The position numbers and the translations under genes are program-made. Shown here piece after piece: positions 1-9,068 of a stretch of DNA of 64,000 bases. A model generated the notes under the pieces. That model saw only the letters and a program-made list of their open reading frames with translations, was not told where the DNA came from and ran no database searches. The DNA comes from Rhodococcoides fascians NBRC 12155 = LMG 3623. GTDB lineage: Bacteria > Actinomycetota > Actinomycetes > Mycobacteriales > Mycobacteriaceae. Positions within the stretch are counted from its first letter, which is position 1, and every line of letters starts with the position of its first letter. Location: NCBI RefSeq assembly GCF_001894785.1, contig NZ_BCWW01000011.1, positions 154,872-218,871 of the forward strand, in the 5' to 3' direction.

Positions 1-2
1 GC

Positions 3-467
3 GACGAGGGGCTTCGGGCAGCATTGACCATTCGCAGTCGATGGCCGGAGGTGGCAGTGCTCGTGCTCTCCCAGTACGTCGAAAACCGCTACGCGGCAGA
101 GCTGATCAGTGGGCCAGGAGGCAAGGTCGGGTACCTGCTGAAGGACCGAGTCGCGCAGGTCGACGAGTTCCTGGACGCCCTCGACAGAGTTGCCGGCGGC
201 GGGACTGCCTTCGACCCGGAGGTGGTGCGCCAGCTGTTGTCTCGCACCACCCGATCCAATCCCCTCGAACGACTGACGCCGCGCGAGCGCGACGTGCTCG
301 AGCTGATGGCGCAAGGTCTCACGAACGCCAGAATCGCCGCTGGTCTGTTCATTTCGGTGAGCTCAGTCGAGAAACACATCAACGCCGTGTTCGACAAACT
401 CGGATTGGCGAACTCGACTGGTATGAGCCGACGCGTGATGGCGGTGGTGGCCTACCTTCGCACCTAG
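3..467 (+). CDS. NarL/LuxR-family response regulator, 3' part only
   Basis: The frame is open to the left edge, so the start and the phosphoacceptor half of the receiver lie outside the window. What remains begins in the late receiver domain: LVLSQY followed by GYLLKDR, where the Lys is the conserved receiver lysine. A C-terminal LuxR-type helix-turn-helix follows, with LTPRERDVLELMAQG and the recognition helix around SVSSVEKHINAVFDKL. It is the DNA-binding output of a two-component system whose sensor kinase is expected just upstream. The ATG at 24 is internal to the receiver fold and is not the true start. The family is clear; the regulated genes cannot be told from here. Confidence 0.87.
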   Translation, partial: DEGLRAALTIRSRWPEVAVLVLSQYVENRYAAELISGPGGKVGYLLKDRVAQVDEFLDALDRVAGGGTAFDPEVVRQLLSRTTRSNPLERLTPRERDVLELMAQGLTNARIAAGLFISVSSVEKHINAVFDKLGLANSTGMSRRVMAVVAYLRT

Positions 468-476
468 CCGGGCCGA

Positions 477-1151
477 CTACCACCGATCGACGTGCAGCAC
501 CGTCTCGATCGGATCCCTGGGCGCGACCTTGAAGGTCTCCCCCGTGTAGTACGCCGTCGGAATCAGTGCACCCTGATGGAAGCCTTCGGGAATACCGAGC
601 AGTTCGGAAATCTCGGCTTCCTTCGCGAGATGGATTGTCGTCCACGCTGTTCCGAGTCCACGCGCCCGAGCAGCCAGCGCGTAGTTCCACACCGCAGGCA
701 ACAACGAGCCCCATAAACCGGCCTGATTGCCGGCCGGAAGCGTCTTCCCTGCCTTGATGCACGGAATCAGCAGCACGGGAACTTCACCCATGTGCTCGCC
801 GAGCCACCCGGCACTGTCGCCGACGCGCTTCTGAACCGATGCGCGTTCGGGATCGTCCGCGAACAAGGCCGACGCGGATTGCTTCGATGCCTGGTACTCG
901 GCGAACAGTTCGCCGTAGATCGCACCGATGCGGGCACGAAGATCAGGATCGGTGACGACGATCCACTGCCACCCCTGCTTGTTCGAGCCGGACGGGGCCT
1001 GCAGCGCGATCTCGAGACATTCTTTGATCAGGTCCATCGGCACCGGCCGCGTCAGGTCCAGGCGCTTGCGGACCGTACGCGTCGTAGTCAGCAGCTCGTC
1101 GGGAGTCAGATCAACGATCGGGAAATAAGTCACCCTTCGATCATGCACCAT
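477..1151 (-). CDS. Nitroreductase family protein
   Basis: A 224-residue FMN-dependent nitroreductase-fold protein. Family signatures are the N-terminal TVRKRLDL arginine segment, the FMN/substrate segment APSGSNKQGWQW, and the late AARARGLGTAWTTIH segment. Members reduce nitro groups, quinones or flavins with NAD(P)H; the substrate cannot be predicted. The ATG at 1151 overlaps the end of the upstream peptidase gene by 11 bases and has a GAGG 4 bases before it. A GTG at 1133 is the alternative start and would remove six residues. It is the last gene of a minus-strand run with the hydrolase, EVE protein and cysteine hydrolase. Cytoplasmic, with no signal sequence. Confidence 0.85.
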   Translation of the reverse strand: MVHDRRVTYFPIVDLTPDELLTTTRTVRKRLDLTRPVPMDLIKECLEIALQAPSGSNKQGWQWIVVTDPDLRARIGAIYGELFAEYQASKQSASALFADDPERASVQKRVGDSAGWLGEHMGEVPVLLIPCIKAGKTLPAGNQAGLWGSLLPAVWNYALAARARGLGTAWTTIHLAKEAEISELLGIPEGFHQGALIPTAYYTGETFKVAPRDPIETVLHVDRW

Positions 1152-2127
1152 TCGGCCTCTGCAGGGCCCGCTTGGTCAATTCCTCGTTCGCAGCGTCCCA
1201 GCGCGCCGCCATGGACAGTCCCCCGTGCCCGTCGCCCTCATCGATGACGAGTGTCGAACCGGGCCAACGTCGGTGTAGATGCCACGGCGTGACAGCCGGT
1301 CCGGAAACGTCCTTTCGGCCGTGGATCAGGACGCCCGGAATGTCTCGGAGACCGTCGGCGCGATCGAGCAAGGGTGGATCGCAGAAGCCGTCGTGCGACC
1401 AGTAGTGCGCGGTCAACCGCACGAAGCCGAGCCGGAACCGGTCGTCGTCCCATCGCGGATTGCGCCGAACGCCATCGGTACCGATCGATATGTGGACGTC
1501 CTCCCACAGCGCCCATTCTCGGGATGCATTGTCGCGCAACGTCAGATCGCTCGAATTGAACAGGCGGTTGTACGCGTCGACGATTCGGCCCTCACCGCGT
1601 CGATAGCCGACTCCGGCCTGCTCGGCAAATGTGGCGAACCGATCCCACGCCTCCGGGAAGACCGCGCCGACTCCCTCCGTAATCCAGTCGACCTCACCAC
1701 GACCGGTCGTGGTGACGGCGAACAGGACGACGCCGAGAACACGCGTCGGGTGCGCGAGGGCGTAGGCGACAGCGAGGGTGGATCCCCAGGACACGCCGTT
1801 GACGATCCACGCCTCGACGCCGAGGTGCACACGCAGTGCTTCGATATCGGCGATCAGATGCGCAGTGGTGTTGGTAGCCAACGACGTCGAGGGATCGGAC
1901 GCGTGCGGGGTCGACCGGCCGCACCCGCGCTGCTCTAATCCGATAGCGCGAACACGGGACAGGTCGAAGTGACGACGAAACTGACTGGCATTCAGGGTCC
2001 CGCCCGGTCCGCCGTGCAAGTAGACCGCCGGGACGCCGTCGGACGGACCCCATTGCTCCCAGTAGACGCGCTGCCCGTCCCCGACATCCAGCATTCCGCG
2101 CAGTGTCGGTTCGTCCTCCGGTGTCAT
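1141..2127 (-). CDS. Proline iminopeptidase-like alpha/beta hydrolase (S33)
   Basis: 328 residues. Early HGGPGG (about residues 38-43) forms the oxyanion-hole loop typical of prolyl iminopeptidases. EQRGCGRS (65-72) and GVSWGSTLA (111-119, nucleophile Ser113) follow. The usual family nucleophile elbow is GGSWGS, so Gly is replaced by Val here. The C-terminus carries the acid and histidine regions (GRKDVSG; GDGHGG). Family enzymes release N-terminal proline from peptides, but S33 hydrolases vary widely and the substrate is inferred. It overlaps the downstream nitroreductase start and lies 12 bases after the EVE-domain gene, so the four genes are probably co-transcribed. Confidence 0.85.
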   Translation of the reverse strand: MTPEDEPTLRGMLDVGDGQRVYWEQWGPSDGVPAVYLHGGPGGTLNASQFRRHFDLSRVRAIGLEQRGCGRSTPHASDPSTSLATNTTAHLIADIEALRVHLGVEAWIVNGVSWGSTLAVAYALAHPTRVLGVVLFAVTTTGRGEVDWITEGVGAVFPEAWDRFATFAEQAGVGYRRGEGRIVDAYNRLFNSSDLTLRDNASREWALWEDVHISIGTDGVRRNPRWDDDRFRLGFVRLTAHYWSHDGFCDPPLLDRADGLRDIPGVLIHGRKDVSGPAVTPWHLHRRWPGSTLVIDEGDGHGGLSMAARWDAANEELTKRALQRPNGA

Positions 2128-2139
2128 ACCGCCATCACA

Positions 2140-2568
2140 TCATTCGAGAGGCAGCATCTGTCGGATCACTGCCCACGCGGACGCGTCGACCCATGAGGGA
2201 TTGGACTGCTGCGGCGACCGGAACACCTCGAGCGTCGACAGTTCCGCAACGGCCTGCAGATCCGACGCGAGGATCGGCTCATCGAACAGCGTGATGTTCG
2301 TCGAGACCTTCCACTGGGGGCCGGGGACCGGGGTGCCGGTCAACCGACCCGCACCCCAGATCCCGCGCCGCGGGTGGCTGCTGACCCAGAACAACACCGG
2401 CTGCCCAGGTGCCATCAGACGAGTTCGATAGTTGTCGGCGACGCACCAATTCTCGTGCGCACGTCCGGCTTCGACCATTGGTGCGAGGTCGGTCTTGTGC
2501 GGATTGCACTTGATCACCCATGCGCCGAGCGTCTGGTCCGTTATCGCTCGTGCCGTCACACTCGCCAT
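2140..2568 (-). CDS. EVE domain-containing protein (PUA-like fold)
   Basis: 142 residues making up a single EVE domain. The N-terminal GAWVIKCNPHKTDL strand, the aromatic segment NWCVADNYRTRLMAPGQPVLFWVS, and the RRGIWGAGRL motif match the family. EVE domains bind modified nucleobases in DNA or RNA. They occur alone or fused to restriction-type nucleases; here the protein stands alone with no nuclease partner nearby. The genes on both sides are metabolic and lie within 13 bases, so it is part of the same transcript. Function beyond nucleic-acid or base binding is unknown. Confidence 0.8.
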   Translation of the reverse strand: MASVTARAITDQTLGAWVIKCNPHKTDLAPMVEAGRAHENWCVADNYRTRLMAPGQPVLFWVSSHPRRGIWGAGRLTGTPVPGPQWKVSTNITLFDEPILASDLQAVAELSTLEVFRSPQQSNPSWVDASAWAVIRQMLPLE

Positions 2569-2580
2569 CGTAATGACGAG

Positions 2581-3213
2581 CTACGCCACCGCGTCGTTGC
2601 CCTGCGCAGCCGAGACCACCAGATTGCTCGCTGTGAGCCCGTTTCCGTTCTTGACCGCGTCGATCCACTGGTCGGTCGTCGCCACCGCTGCGAAATTGGA
2701 CTGGTAAAGCACCATCAGCGCCTTGTGGAGTTGTTCGGCTGAGACTGTCCCCGCCTCGTTCGAAAGGTTGATCGCGCCAGTGGCGTCGGACAGGATTTCG
2801 ACGGTCAGGTCCAGTGCTTCGGCGTCGGCGCTGGTGGCGAGATCGCAGTTGTTGGTCATGTATCCGACGATCGTGACGGTGTCGACATTGTTGCCCTGCA
2901 ACCACTTCGCCACGTCGGTGCCAGCGAAGACGCTGCTGTACTGCTTCTCGACTCGCTCGAAGGACGGCTGCACGACGGCCTGAATGTCGGGATGAAGCTC
3001 GTACGTCGGGGTTCCCTTGACGAAAGCAGGCGAGCCTTCGGGCATCTCGTGCTGCACGATGGCCACCGGAACATCCTGCGCCACAGCCGCTTCGATGGTA
3101 CGAACGATGTTGGCCAGCGACTCGTCGCGAGGCGGGTACTGAATCTTCAGAACTCCCTCGAAATATTCCTGCTGTACATCGATGACGATGAGGGCTCTAC
3201 GCGGTGCAGTCAT
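2581..3213 (-). CDS. Isochorismatase-fold cysteine hydrolase
   Basis: 210 residues. The family triad is visible as Asp12 ([10 protein letters not shown]), Lys90 ([10 protein letters not shown]) and Cys123 in GYMTNNCD. The usual motif is GVMTHxCV, so the residues around Cys123 are atypical. Members hydrolyse amides or ureides (nicotinamidase, maleamate amidase, biuret-type hydrolases) or vinyl ethers, and the substrate cannot be deduced. It is divergently transcribed from a GlxA-type regulator 122 bases away. That is a frequent arrangement in actinobacteria and suggests the regulator controls it. First gene of the minus-strand run down to 477. Confidence 0.85.
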   Translation of the reverse strand: MTAPRRALIVIDVQQEYFEGVLKIQYPPRDESLANIVRTIEAAVAQDVPVAIVQHEMPEGSPAFVKGTPTYELHPDIQAVVQPSFERVEKQYSSVFAGTDVAKWLQGNNVDTVTIVGYMTNNCDLATSADAEALDLTVEILSDATGAINLSNEAGTVSAEQLHKALMVLYQSNFAAVATTDQWIDAVKNGNGLTASNLVVSAAQGNDAVA

Positions 3214-3335
3214 GAACGTTCTCCTTCAAGTGGCGTACTCGGTCGATCCCCATACTTCGGCACCGACCTTGCGTTCACGAGTGGCACGGATGCATACTTT
3301 CGATGAAATTGCGCCAATTCGTCGATCGGAGATTC

Positions 3336-4316
3336 ATGCGCATCGCGCTGTACGTGTTCGACGGCATCACCATGTTCCACCTCGCCGCGCCGTTGATGGT
3401 GTTCGGCGAGGTGACGCGCCTCGGGCTGGCCCCCGACTGGGAGACGCGGGTGTGGTCCGACAGGCCAGGGTCGATCCGCACCGAGGAGGGCTTTCCCGTC
3501 GGCGAGATCGAGGGCCCCGACATCGCCGATTGGGCCGACATCGTGATCGTGACGTCGTGGCCGGAGTCGTTGCCACACATCGGCACTCACCTGTCCACCG
3601 CTCTTCGAGGCGCTCACAGACGGGGAGCCCAGATCGCGGGACTGTGTCTGGGGTCGTTTGCCGTCGCCGACACCGGACTGCTCGCGGGACGCCCTGCCGT
3701 CACCCATTGGTCCAAGATGACCGAACTGCGCGACCGCAATTCGCAACTGGGCCTCGACGAGTCCGTGCTCTACATCGACCACGGCGACGTCATGACTTCC
3801 GCGGGCACGGCATCGTCGATAGATTCCTGCCTGCACATCGTCCGCAAACACCTCGGTGCTGCGGCGGCAACGCGGGTGGCACGCAGCCTCGTCGTCGCAC
3901 CCCATCGCGACGGCGGTCAGGCGCAATACATCGAACGGCCGGTCATCGAGGCGTCGGAGGACTCCGCGATCGCCGACGTCCAGAGCTGGGCGATGGAGCG
4001 ACTGGCCGAGCCCCTACCGATCGAGCGGCTCGCCGAGCGGGCACGCATGAGCCGGCGCAGCTTCATCCGGCAATTTCAGTATGCGACGGGCACCACGCCC
4101 GCGCGCTGGGTACTCGACCAGCGGCTCGACGCGGCCCGCAGCCAACTCGAAACCACCGGCCACAGCATCGAGAGCATCGCTGCCTCGTGCGGATTCGGCA
4201 GCGCCGTCACCCTGCGTCAGAACTTCCACTCGGCGTTCGCCGTCACGCCGACGGCCTATCGGAAGCAGTTCGCGGTGGGTTGTGCAACCACGGACACCGC
4301 CGAGAGGCGAGGATGA
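3336..4316 (+). CDS. GlxA-type transcriptional regulator (DJ-1/PfpI + AraC HTH)
   Basis: 326 residues from the ATG at 3336, chosen because GGAGA lies 3 bases before it; the in-frame ATG at 3303 has no such signal. Residues 1-170 form a DJ-1/PfpI domain ([17 protein letters not shown]; nucleophile-elbow-like [11 protein letters not shown]). The C-terminal 90 residues form an AraC-type double HTH ([37 protein letters not shown]). Such proteins activate or repress neighbouring catabolic genes. The divergent cysteine hydrolase is the obvious target. Its stop overlaps the cyclase start (ATGA), so a cyclic-nucleotide synthase is translationally coupled to it. Confidence 0.88.
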   Translation: MRIALYVFDGITMFHLAAPLMVFGEVTRLGLAPDWETRVWSDRPGSIRTEEGFPVGEIEGPDIADWADIVIVTSWPESLPHIGTHLSTALRGAHRRGAQIAGLCLGSFAVADTGLLAGRPAVTHWSKMTELRDRNSQLGLDESVLYIDHGDVMTSAGTASSIDSCLHIVRKHLGAAAATRVARSLVVAPHRDGGQAQYIERPVIEASEDSAIADVQSWAMERLAEPLPIERLAERARMSRRSFIRQFQYATGTTPARWVLDQRLDAARSQLETTGHSIESIAASCGFGSAVTLRQNFHSAFAVTPTAYRKQFAVGCATTDTAERRG

Positions 4317-5149
4317 GCAACGTGATCCTGTGGATAGTTGCCGGAGTCGAGCTCGCCGCCATCATCGCGCTCGGTGTGGTTCTCATCGTGTCTCGACGAA
4401 AGTTGAAGCACACGCGCCGAGCACTCGACCGCGCTCTCGAATCGCAGCAACGCCGTAAGCGACGTGGCCTGGTGCCCTTTGCGATCAGAACCGCCTTCCA
4501 CACCACGGAGCTACTCATCAACAAGGGATTCGGCGCTACCGTCCGAAACTCCGTAGAAGACCTCGCGGGCTGGGCCAAGGTCGAACGCCCCGACCTGGCA
4601 CGCATGACCGCCGACGGCGACATAGTGGTCATGTTCTCCGACATCGAAGGGTCCACCGCCCGCAACGAGGAACTGGGCGACCGCGGTTGGGTGAAACTGC
4701 TCGAGAAGCACAACAAGCTGATCCGCAAACACGTCGACGACCACGGCGGACATGTGGTCAAGAGCCAGGGCGACGGTTACATGATCGCCTTCTCCGACCC
4801 GGCTGAAGCCGTGCGCTGCGGGGTGGAAGTGCAAGAAGCCCTTTTGGAAAACCCGGATCGATGGGATCGCATCCGCGTCCGCATGGGCATCCACGTCGGC
4901 AGCTCGGTGCGTAGGGGCGACGACCTGTTCGGACTCAACGTGGCCATGGCGGCACGGGTGGCGAACCAGGCCGAGGGCGGAGAAATTCTTGTCAGCGAGC
5001 CGGTGCGTGACGCCATCGCCAGGGCGGACGGCCTGACTCTGGGGACGCCCCGCGACGTCGAACTCAAGGGAATGAGCGGAAGCTTTCGGTTGTATCCGGT
5101 GGCGCTGCCGGCACTTCCGAGTGCGGAGACCGGCCCCGCGAGCGCATGA
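4313..5149 (+). CDS. Membrane-anchored class III adenylate/guanylate cyclase
   Basis: 278 residues. One N-terminal transmembrane helix (about 4-26) is followed by a basic juxtamembrane segment and a single class III catalytic domain from about residue 100. Metal-binding aspartates are visible as Asp110 (MFSDIEGST) and Asp154 ([11 protein letters not shown]). The later [17 protein letters not shown] and [19 protein letters not shown] segments are typical. It would act as a homodimer at the inner membrane face, making cAMP or cGMP. It starts at the ATGA overlapping the stop of the GlxA-type regulator. Its own TGA stop lies inside the first copy of the 52-bp repeat, so the last codons are partly repeat sequence. 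Confidence 0.87.
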   Translation: MSNVILWIVAGVELAAIIALGVVLIVSRRKLKHTRRALDRALESQQRRKRRGLVPFAIRTAFHTTELLINKGFGATVRNSVEDLAGWAKVERPDLARMTADGDIVVMFSDIEGSTARNEELGDRGWVKLLEKHNKLIRKHVDDHGGHVVKSQGDGYMIAFSDPAEAVRCGVEVQEALLENPDRWDRIRVRMGIHVGSSVRRGDDLFGLNVAMAARVANQAEGGEILVSEPVRDAIARADGLTLGTPRDVELKGMSGSFRLYPVALPALPSAETGPASA

Positions 5150-5195
5150 ATGTCCCATTCACCACGTCTGAACGCGTGAATGTCGCATTGATCCC
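5144..5195. repeat. 52-bp repeat, copy 1 (two imperfect palindromes)
   Basis: The unit holds two dyad elements: ATGAATGTCCCATTCAC at the left and GTGAATGTCGCATTGAT at the right. They are joined by a spacer containing ACGTCTGAACGC. An equal-length second copy at 5266-5292 plus 6538-6562 is split by an IS element. The first dyad includes the TGA stop of the cyclase gene. Function is unknown; it resembles a REP/BIME-like dispersed palindrome. Confidence 0.8.
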
Positions 5196-5292
5196 AACCG
5201 GGGGCGAACTGTGGACCTGGACGGCTGGCGGCTGCTGCTAAGCCCGAAAGCTGTTGCCTCCGAACGAATGAATGGCCCATTCACAACGTCTG

Positions 5293-6534
5293 GGCAGTTT
5301 CAAGCGGTCGTTGCAACGACTAGCTCGTTGATCACTTTTGCTGGTGAGTTCCAGCCTAGCGTTCGGCGGGGGCGGTCGTTGAGTTCGGCGGCGACCGCTT
5401 GAAGCCGCTCTGCGGTATGCGCGGAAAGGTCTGTGCCCTTCTTGAAGTATTGCCGCAGAAGCCCGTTGGTGTTTTCGTTCGTGCCACGTTGCCAGGGACT
5501 GTGGGGGTCGCAGAAGTAGATTGCCATGTCGGTGGCCATCGTGATCTCTGCGTGCCGGCGCATTTCCATGCCTTGATCCCAGGTCACCGACTGTTTGAGC
5601 GTGTCCGGCATCGATCGGATCGCGGCGATCATCGCATCTCTGACGGCGTCGAGGTTGTGTGAATGTGGCAGGTGCAGCAGCATCGTGAATCGGGATGTGC
5701 GCTCGACCAGGGTGCCGATCGCCGATTTGTTTCCGGCGCCCAGGATCAGGTCGCCTTCCCAGTGCCCAGGGACTTTGCGGTCTTCGACGTCGTCGGGGCG
5801 CTCGGAGATCAGCGTCTTATCGGGAATGTGGTGGGCATTGCTGGGCACTCGCCCATGCTTGCGGCGATGAGCCCGGCCGGTCCGGAGCGCGTCGGCGACA
5901 TCTGCTTTGAGTTCGCCTTTGGCTTGAACGTAGATGGCGTTGTAAATCGTTTCGTGCGACACGTGCATCTCCGGCCGATCGGGGAAATCGATCTTCAGTG
6001 TCGCCGAAATCTGTTGCGGTGACCACTTTTTCCCGAGACGGCGAACAACTTCCGCGCGGAGTTCACTGCCGGGATCGGCCAGTTTCGCAGCCTTGGGTCG
6101 GCGGGCGCGTGTCTCCGCTCGCTGCTGCGCGGACACCGATCGGTAGGTGCCACCGAGGTTGGTGTTGCGGCCGAGCTCACGTGAAACGACCGACTTGTCG
6201 CGACCGATGAGATCGGCAATGTCGGTCTGAGACAGCCCCATCGCACGGCCTATGGCGATCTCTTCTCGTTCGGACTGAGAAAGGAATCGCCCGCTGGGTT
6301 CGGACCGGATCCGTTTGGCCCCGCGGACGATTCCTTTCCTCTGATCTGTCCACCGCATCCCCGTGGATCGACTGACGCCGGCGGCGGCAGACGCAACGAT
6401 CACTGACGCGCCCGAATCTCGCATGGCATGGAACCTAGCGACTACCTCTGCTCGGTTCGGGATGACACGTCGGGACATTTGCTCCACATCTCCTCAGGTG
6501 AGGAGCTGTGTTGCAACCATCACTTGAAACTGCC
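5293..6534 (-). mobile_element. IS30-family insertion sequence, complete
   Basis: 1242 bp bounded by inverted repeats. The left end reads GGCAGTTTCAAGCGGTCG then TTGCAAC; the inverted right end reads GGCAGTTTCAAGTGATGG then TTGCAAC (three mismatches in 25). CTG flanks both ends (5290-5292 and 6535-6537), which fits the short target duplication of IS30 elements. Removing the element and one CTG restores a repeat unit equal to the one at 5144-5195. It holds one transposase gene. The exact terminal base is uncertain by one because of the shared G/C at the ends. Confidence 0.88.
5300..6478 (-). CDS. IS30-family transposase
   Basis: 392 residues from the ATG at 6478, which has GAGGAG 11 bases upstream. 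Two N-terminal HTH segments are present (SQSEREEIAIGRAMGLSQ, then ADLIGRDKSVVSRELGRN), the hallmark of IS30 ends-binding domains. The DDE catalytic core shows the first Asp in GHWEGDLI, the second in TWDQGMEM, and the Glu in RGTNENTNGLLRQYF. The frame is intact and full length, so the element may still be active. It sits between the cyclase and isocitrate dehydrogenase genes with no host gene disrupted. Confidence 0.95.
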   Translation of the reverse strand: MSRRVIPNRAEVVARFHAMRDSGASVIVASAAAGVSRSTGMRWTDQRKGIVRGAKRIRSEPSGRFLSQSEREEIAIGRAMGLSQTDIADLIGRDKSVVSRELGRNTNLGGTYRSVSAQQRAETRARRPKAAKLADPGSELRAEVVRRLGKKWSPQQISATLKIDFPDRPEMHVSHETIYNAIYVQAKGELKADVADALRTGRAHRRKHGRVPSNAHHIPDKTLISERPDDVEDRKVPGHWEGDLILGAGNKSAIGTLVERTSRFTMLLHLPHSHNLDAVRDAMIAAIRSMPDTLKQSVTWDQGMEMRRHAEITMATDMAIYFCDPHSPWQRGTNENTNGLLRQYFKKGTDLSAHTAERLQAVAAELNDRPRRTLGWNSPAKVINELVVATTA

Positions 6535-6590
6535 CTGAGCGCGTGAATGGGCCATTCATCCCGAAGGGGGTGGTGAAGCAGGCAGAAGAA

Positions 6591-8828
6591 CTACTGCTTC
6601 GCAGACTCCAGTGCCTCGTTGAACGTCGTGGACGGACGCATCACTGCGGCGGTGGCTTCGGGGTCCGGGTAGTAGTACCCACCGATGTCGACCGGGTTGC
6701 CCTGTACCGCGTTGAGCTCGCCGACGATCTTCTCTTCGTTCTCCGCGAGGGTCTTTGCCAGAGCTGCGAAGTGCTTGGCCAGCTCGGTGTCCTCGGTCTG
6801 CTCGGCGAGTTCCTGTGCCCAGTAGAGGGCAAGGTAGAACTGGCTGCCACGGTTGTCGAGTTCACCGGTCGAGCGCGACGGCCCTTTGCTGTTTTCGAGC
6901 AGCTTGCCGGTGGCCGAGTCGAGTGCGTTGGCGAGGATGGTCGCCTTGACGTCACCGGTCTTGGTTCCCAGGTCCTCGAGGCTGACCGCGAGAGCCAGGA
7001 ATTCACCCAGCGAATCCCAGCGGAGGTGGTTCTCCTCGATGAGCTGCTTGACGTGCTTGGGGGCCGAGCCGCCCGCTCCCGTCTCGTACAGTCCACCGCC
7101 GGCCATCAGCGGAACGATGGAGAGCATCTTGGCGCTGGTGCCGAGTTCAAGGATCGGGAACAGGTCGGTGAGGTAGTCACGCAGGATGTTGCCGGTCGCG
7201 GAGATGGTGTCGAGCCCGCGGATGAGACGTTCCATCGTGTAGCGGATCGCACGTACCTGCGACATGATCTGAATGTCGAGGCCCTCTGTCTCGTGATCCT
7301 TCAGGTACTTGCGCACCTTGCCGATCAGCTCGTTCTCGTGCGGGCGGTACGGGTCGAGCCAGAAGACGACCGGCATTCCGGACTCACGGGTGCGTCGCAC
7401 TGCCAGGGCAACCCAGTCGCGGATCGGCGCATCCTTGACGATGCACAGACGCCAGATGTCACCCTCTTCGACGTCCTGCGTCAGCAGAACCTCGCCCGTC
7501 GCCAGGTCGGTGATGTTCGCGACGCCCCCGGCGGGGACCTCGAACGTCTTGTCGTGCGAGCCATACTCCTCGGCCTTCTGTGCCATCAGGCCGACGTTGG
7601 GAACGGTGCCCATCGTCGTCGGATCGAACTGGCCGTTTGTCTTACAGAAGTTGATCATTTCCTGGTAGATGCGGAAGAAGGTCGACTCCGGGCTGACTGC
7701 CTTGGTGTCCTTCGGCCGGCCGTCCGCACCCCACATCTTGCCGCCGCTGCGGATCATCGCAGGCATCGACGCGTCGACGATGACGTCGCTGGGCGAGTGG
7801 AAGTTCGAGATTCCGCGGGCGGAGTCGACCATCGCCAGCTCAGGACGAGTCTCGTGGCACTTGTGCAGGTCGTCGATGATCTCCTCGCGCTGCGCGCTGG
7901 GGAGTGCTTCGATCTTGCTGTACAGATCCGACAGGCCGTTGTTGACGTTGACGCCCAGTTCCTCGAACAGATCGCCGTGCTTGGCGAACGCGTCCTTGTA
8001 GAAGACCTTGACGGCGTGACCGAACACGATGGGGTGCGAAACCCGCATCATCGTGGCCTTCACGTGCAGGGAGAACATGATGCCCGTCTTGTAGGCGTCC
8101 TCCATCTGCTCTTCGTAGAACTCGATGAGCGCCTTCTTGCTCATGAACATGCTGTCGATGACGTCGCCGTCGGTGAGCGACACCTTCTCCTTGAGCACGA
8201 TGGTTTCGCCGCCCTCGGTCAGCAGTTCCATCTTGACCTCGCGGTCGCCCTCGACGGTCATCGACTTCTCGCCGTGGTAGAAGTCGCCGTGGCGCATGTG
8301 CGCAACGTGAGTGCGCGACGCCGGTGACCATTCACCCATGCTGTGCGGGTGCTTGCGGGCGTATTCCTTGACGGCCTTGGGAGCGCGCCGATCCGAGTTA
8401 CCCTCCCGCAGAACGGGATTGACCGCACTACCCAGGCACTTGGTGTAACGGTCGCGGATGTCGCGCTCTTCGTCGGTCTTCGGGTTGCCGGGAAAGTCGG
8501 GGATCGCGTAGCCCTTGTCCTGCAACTCCTTGATGGCCGCGAGCAACTGCGGCACCGAGGCGCTGATGTTGGGCAGCTTGATGATGTTGGTCTCGGGCAG
8601 CTGCGTCAGCTTGCCCAGCTCGGCGAGGTTGTCGGTCACTCGCTGGTCTTCGTTCAGGTAATCGGGGAACTCGGCGAGGATGCGGTTGGCAACGGAGATG
8701 TCACTCGACTCGACGTTGATCTCGGCCGCACTGGCGAAAGAACGTATGACCGGAAGAAACGCGTGAGTCGCCAGCATCGGCGCCTCGTCGGTCAGTGTGT
8801 AGATGATGGTCGGCTTCTTCGCTGTCAT
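6591..8828 (-). CDS. icd: NADP-dependent isocitrate dehydrogenase, monomeric type
   Basis: 745 residues, the size of the monomeric IDH class and far larger than the dimeric enzymes of about 420. The start [17 protein letters not shown] is characteristic, and long colinear segments follow ([14 protein letters not shown] [46 protein letters not shown]). It catalyses isocitrate to 2-oxoglutarate with CO2 and NADPH in the TCA cycle. The ATG at 8828 is preferred over an in-frame ATG eight codons upstream because it matches the family N-terminus. The IS30-bearing repeat lies about 30 bases past its stop. Divergent from the aldehyde dehydrogenase. Confidence 0.96.
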   Translation of the reverse strand: MTAKKPTIIYTLTDEAPMLATHAFLPVIRSFASAAEINVESSDISVANRILAEFPDYLNEDQRVTDNLAELGKLTQLPETNIIKLPNISASVPQLLAAIKELQDKGYAIPDFPGNPKTDEERDIRDRYTKCLGSAVNPVLREGNSDRRAPKAVKEYARKHPHSMGEWSPASRTHVAHMRHGDFYHGEKSMTVEGDREVKMELLTEGGETIVLKEKVSLTDGDVIDSMFMSKKALIEFYEEQMEDAYKTGIMFSLHVKATMMRVSHPIVFGHAVKVFYKDAFAKHGDLFEELGVNVNNGLSDLYSKIEALPSAQREEIIDDLHKCHETRPELAMVDSARGISNFHSPSDVIVDASMPAMIRSGGKMWGADGRPKDTKAVSPESTFFRIYQEMINFCKTNGQFDPTTMGTVPNVGLMAQKAEEYGSHDKTFEVPAGGVANITDLATGEVLLTQDVEEGDIWRLCIVKDAPIRDWVALAVRRTRESGMPVVFWLDPYRPHENELIGKVRKYLKDHETEGLDIQIMSQVRAIRYTMERLIRGLDTISATGNILRDYLTDLFPILELGTSAKMLSIVPLMAGGGLYETGAGGSAPKHVKQLIEENHLRWDSLGEFLALAVSLEDLGTKTGDVKATILANALDSATGKLLENSKGPSRSTGELDNRGSQFYLALYWAQELAEQTEDTELAKHFAALAKTLAENEEKIVGELNAVQGNPVDIGGYYYPDPEATAAVMRPSTTFNEALESAKQ

Positions 8829-9068
8829 GTTTCGCCTTTGCCTCAGTTTCAACGTCGTCTTTTGGATGCGTTCGCCATCGACTTTAATCTTCCGAACCCG
8901 CGACTGTGGGGGCAGTGGGGTATCACTCCACCTGGGGTTCCAAGTTACCGACCAGTAGGACGCCCACAGGGTTTCGCAACTTCACCCCGCCCCATCCTTG
9001 ACCACCGTCGGAGCATCCGATTTGCCCGAGTCGGAACAATCGCACCCTCCCCGACCGTTGAGCGAGGT

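Larger units (their letters stand above)
5266..6562. repeat. 52-bp repeat, copy 2, interrupted by an IS30-family element
   Basis: Bases 5266-5292 and 6538-6562 together rebuild a 52-base unit matching copy 1 in order and length. The left dyad is ATGAATGGCCCATTCAC and the right dyad is GTGAATGGGCCATTCAT. The spacer ACGTCTG|AGCGC is split exactly where the IS was inserted. The dyads of this copy are closer to perfect palindromes than those of copy 1. Confidence 0.8.

Noticed and set aside
2581..3213. Maleamate amidase (NicF) for the pyridine pathway
   Set aside because: It is the right fold, but it lies 35 kb away beside its own GlxA-type regulator and has an atypical GYMTNNCD motif, so there is no support for linking it.
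6543..8327. Long open frame of 594 codons on the plus strand opposite isocitrate dehydrogenase
   Set aside because: It is the antisense shadow of a highly conserved gene in high-GC DNA and has no family-like motif.
8343..9068. N-terminal extension of the aldehyde dehydrogenase frame
   Set aside because: The frame stays open upstream, but the sequence there is antisense to icd and intergenic; family alignment begins at the ATG at 9069.
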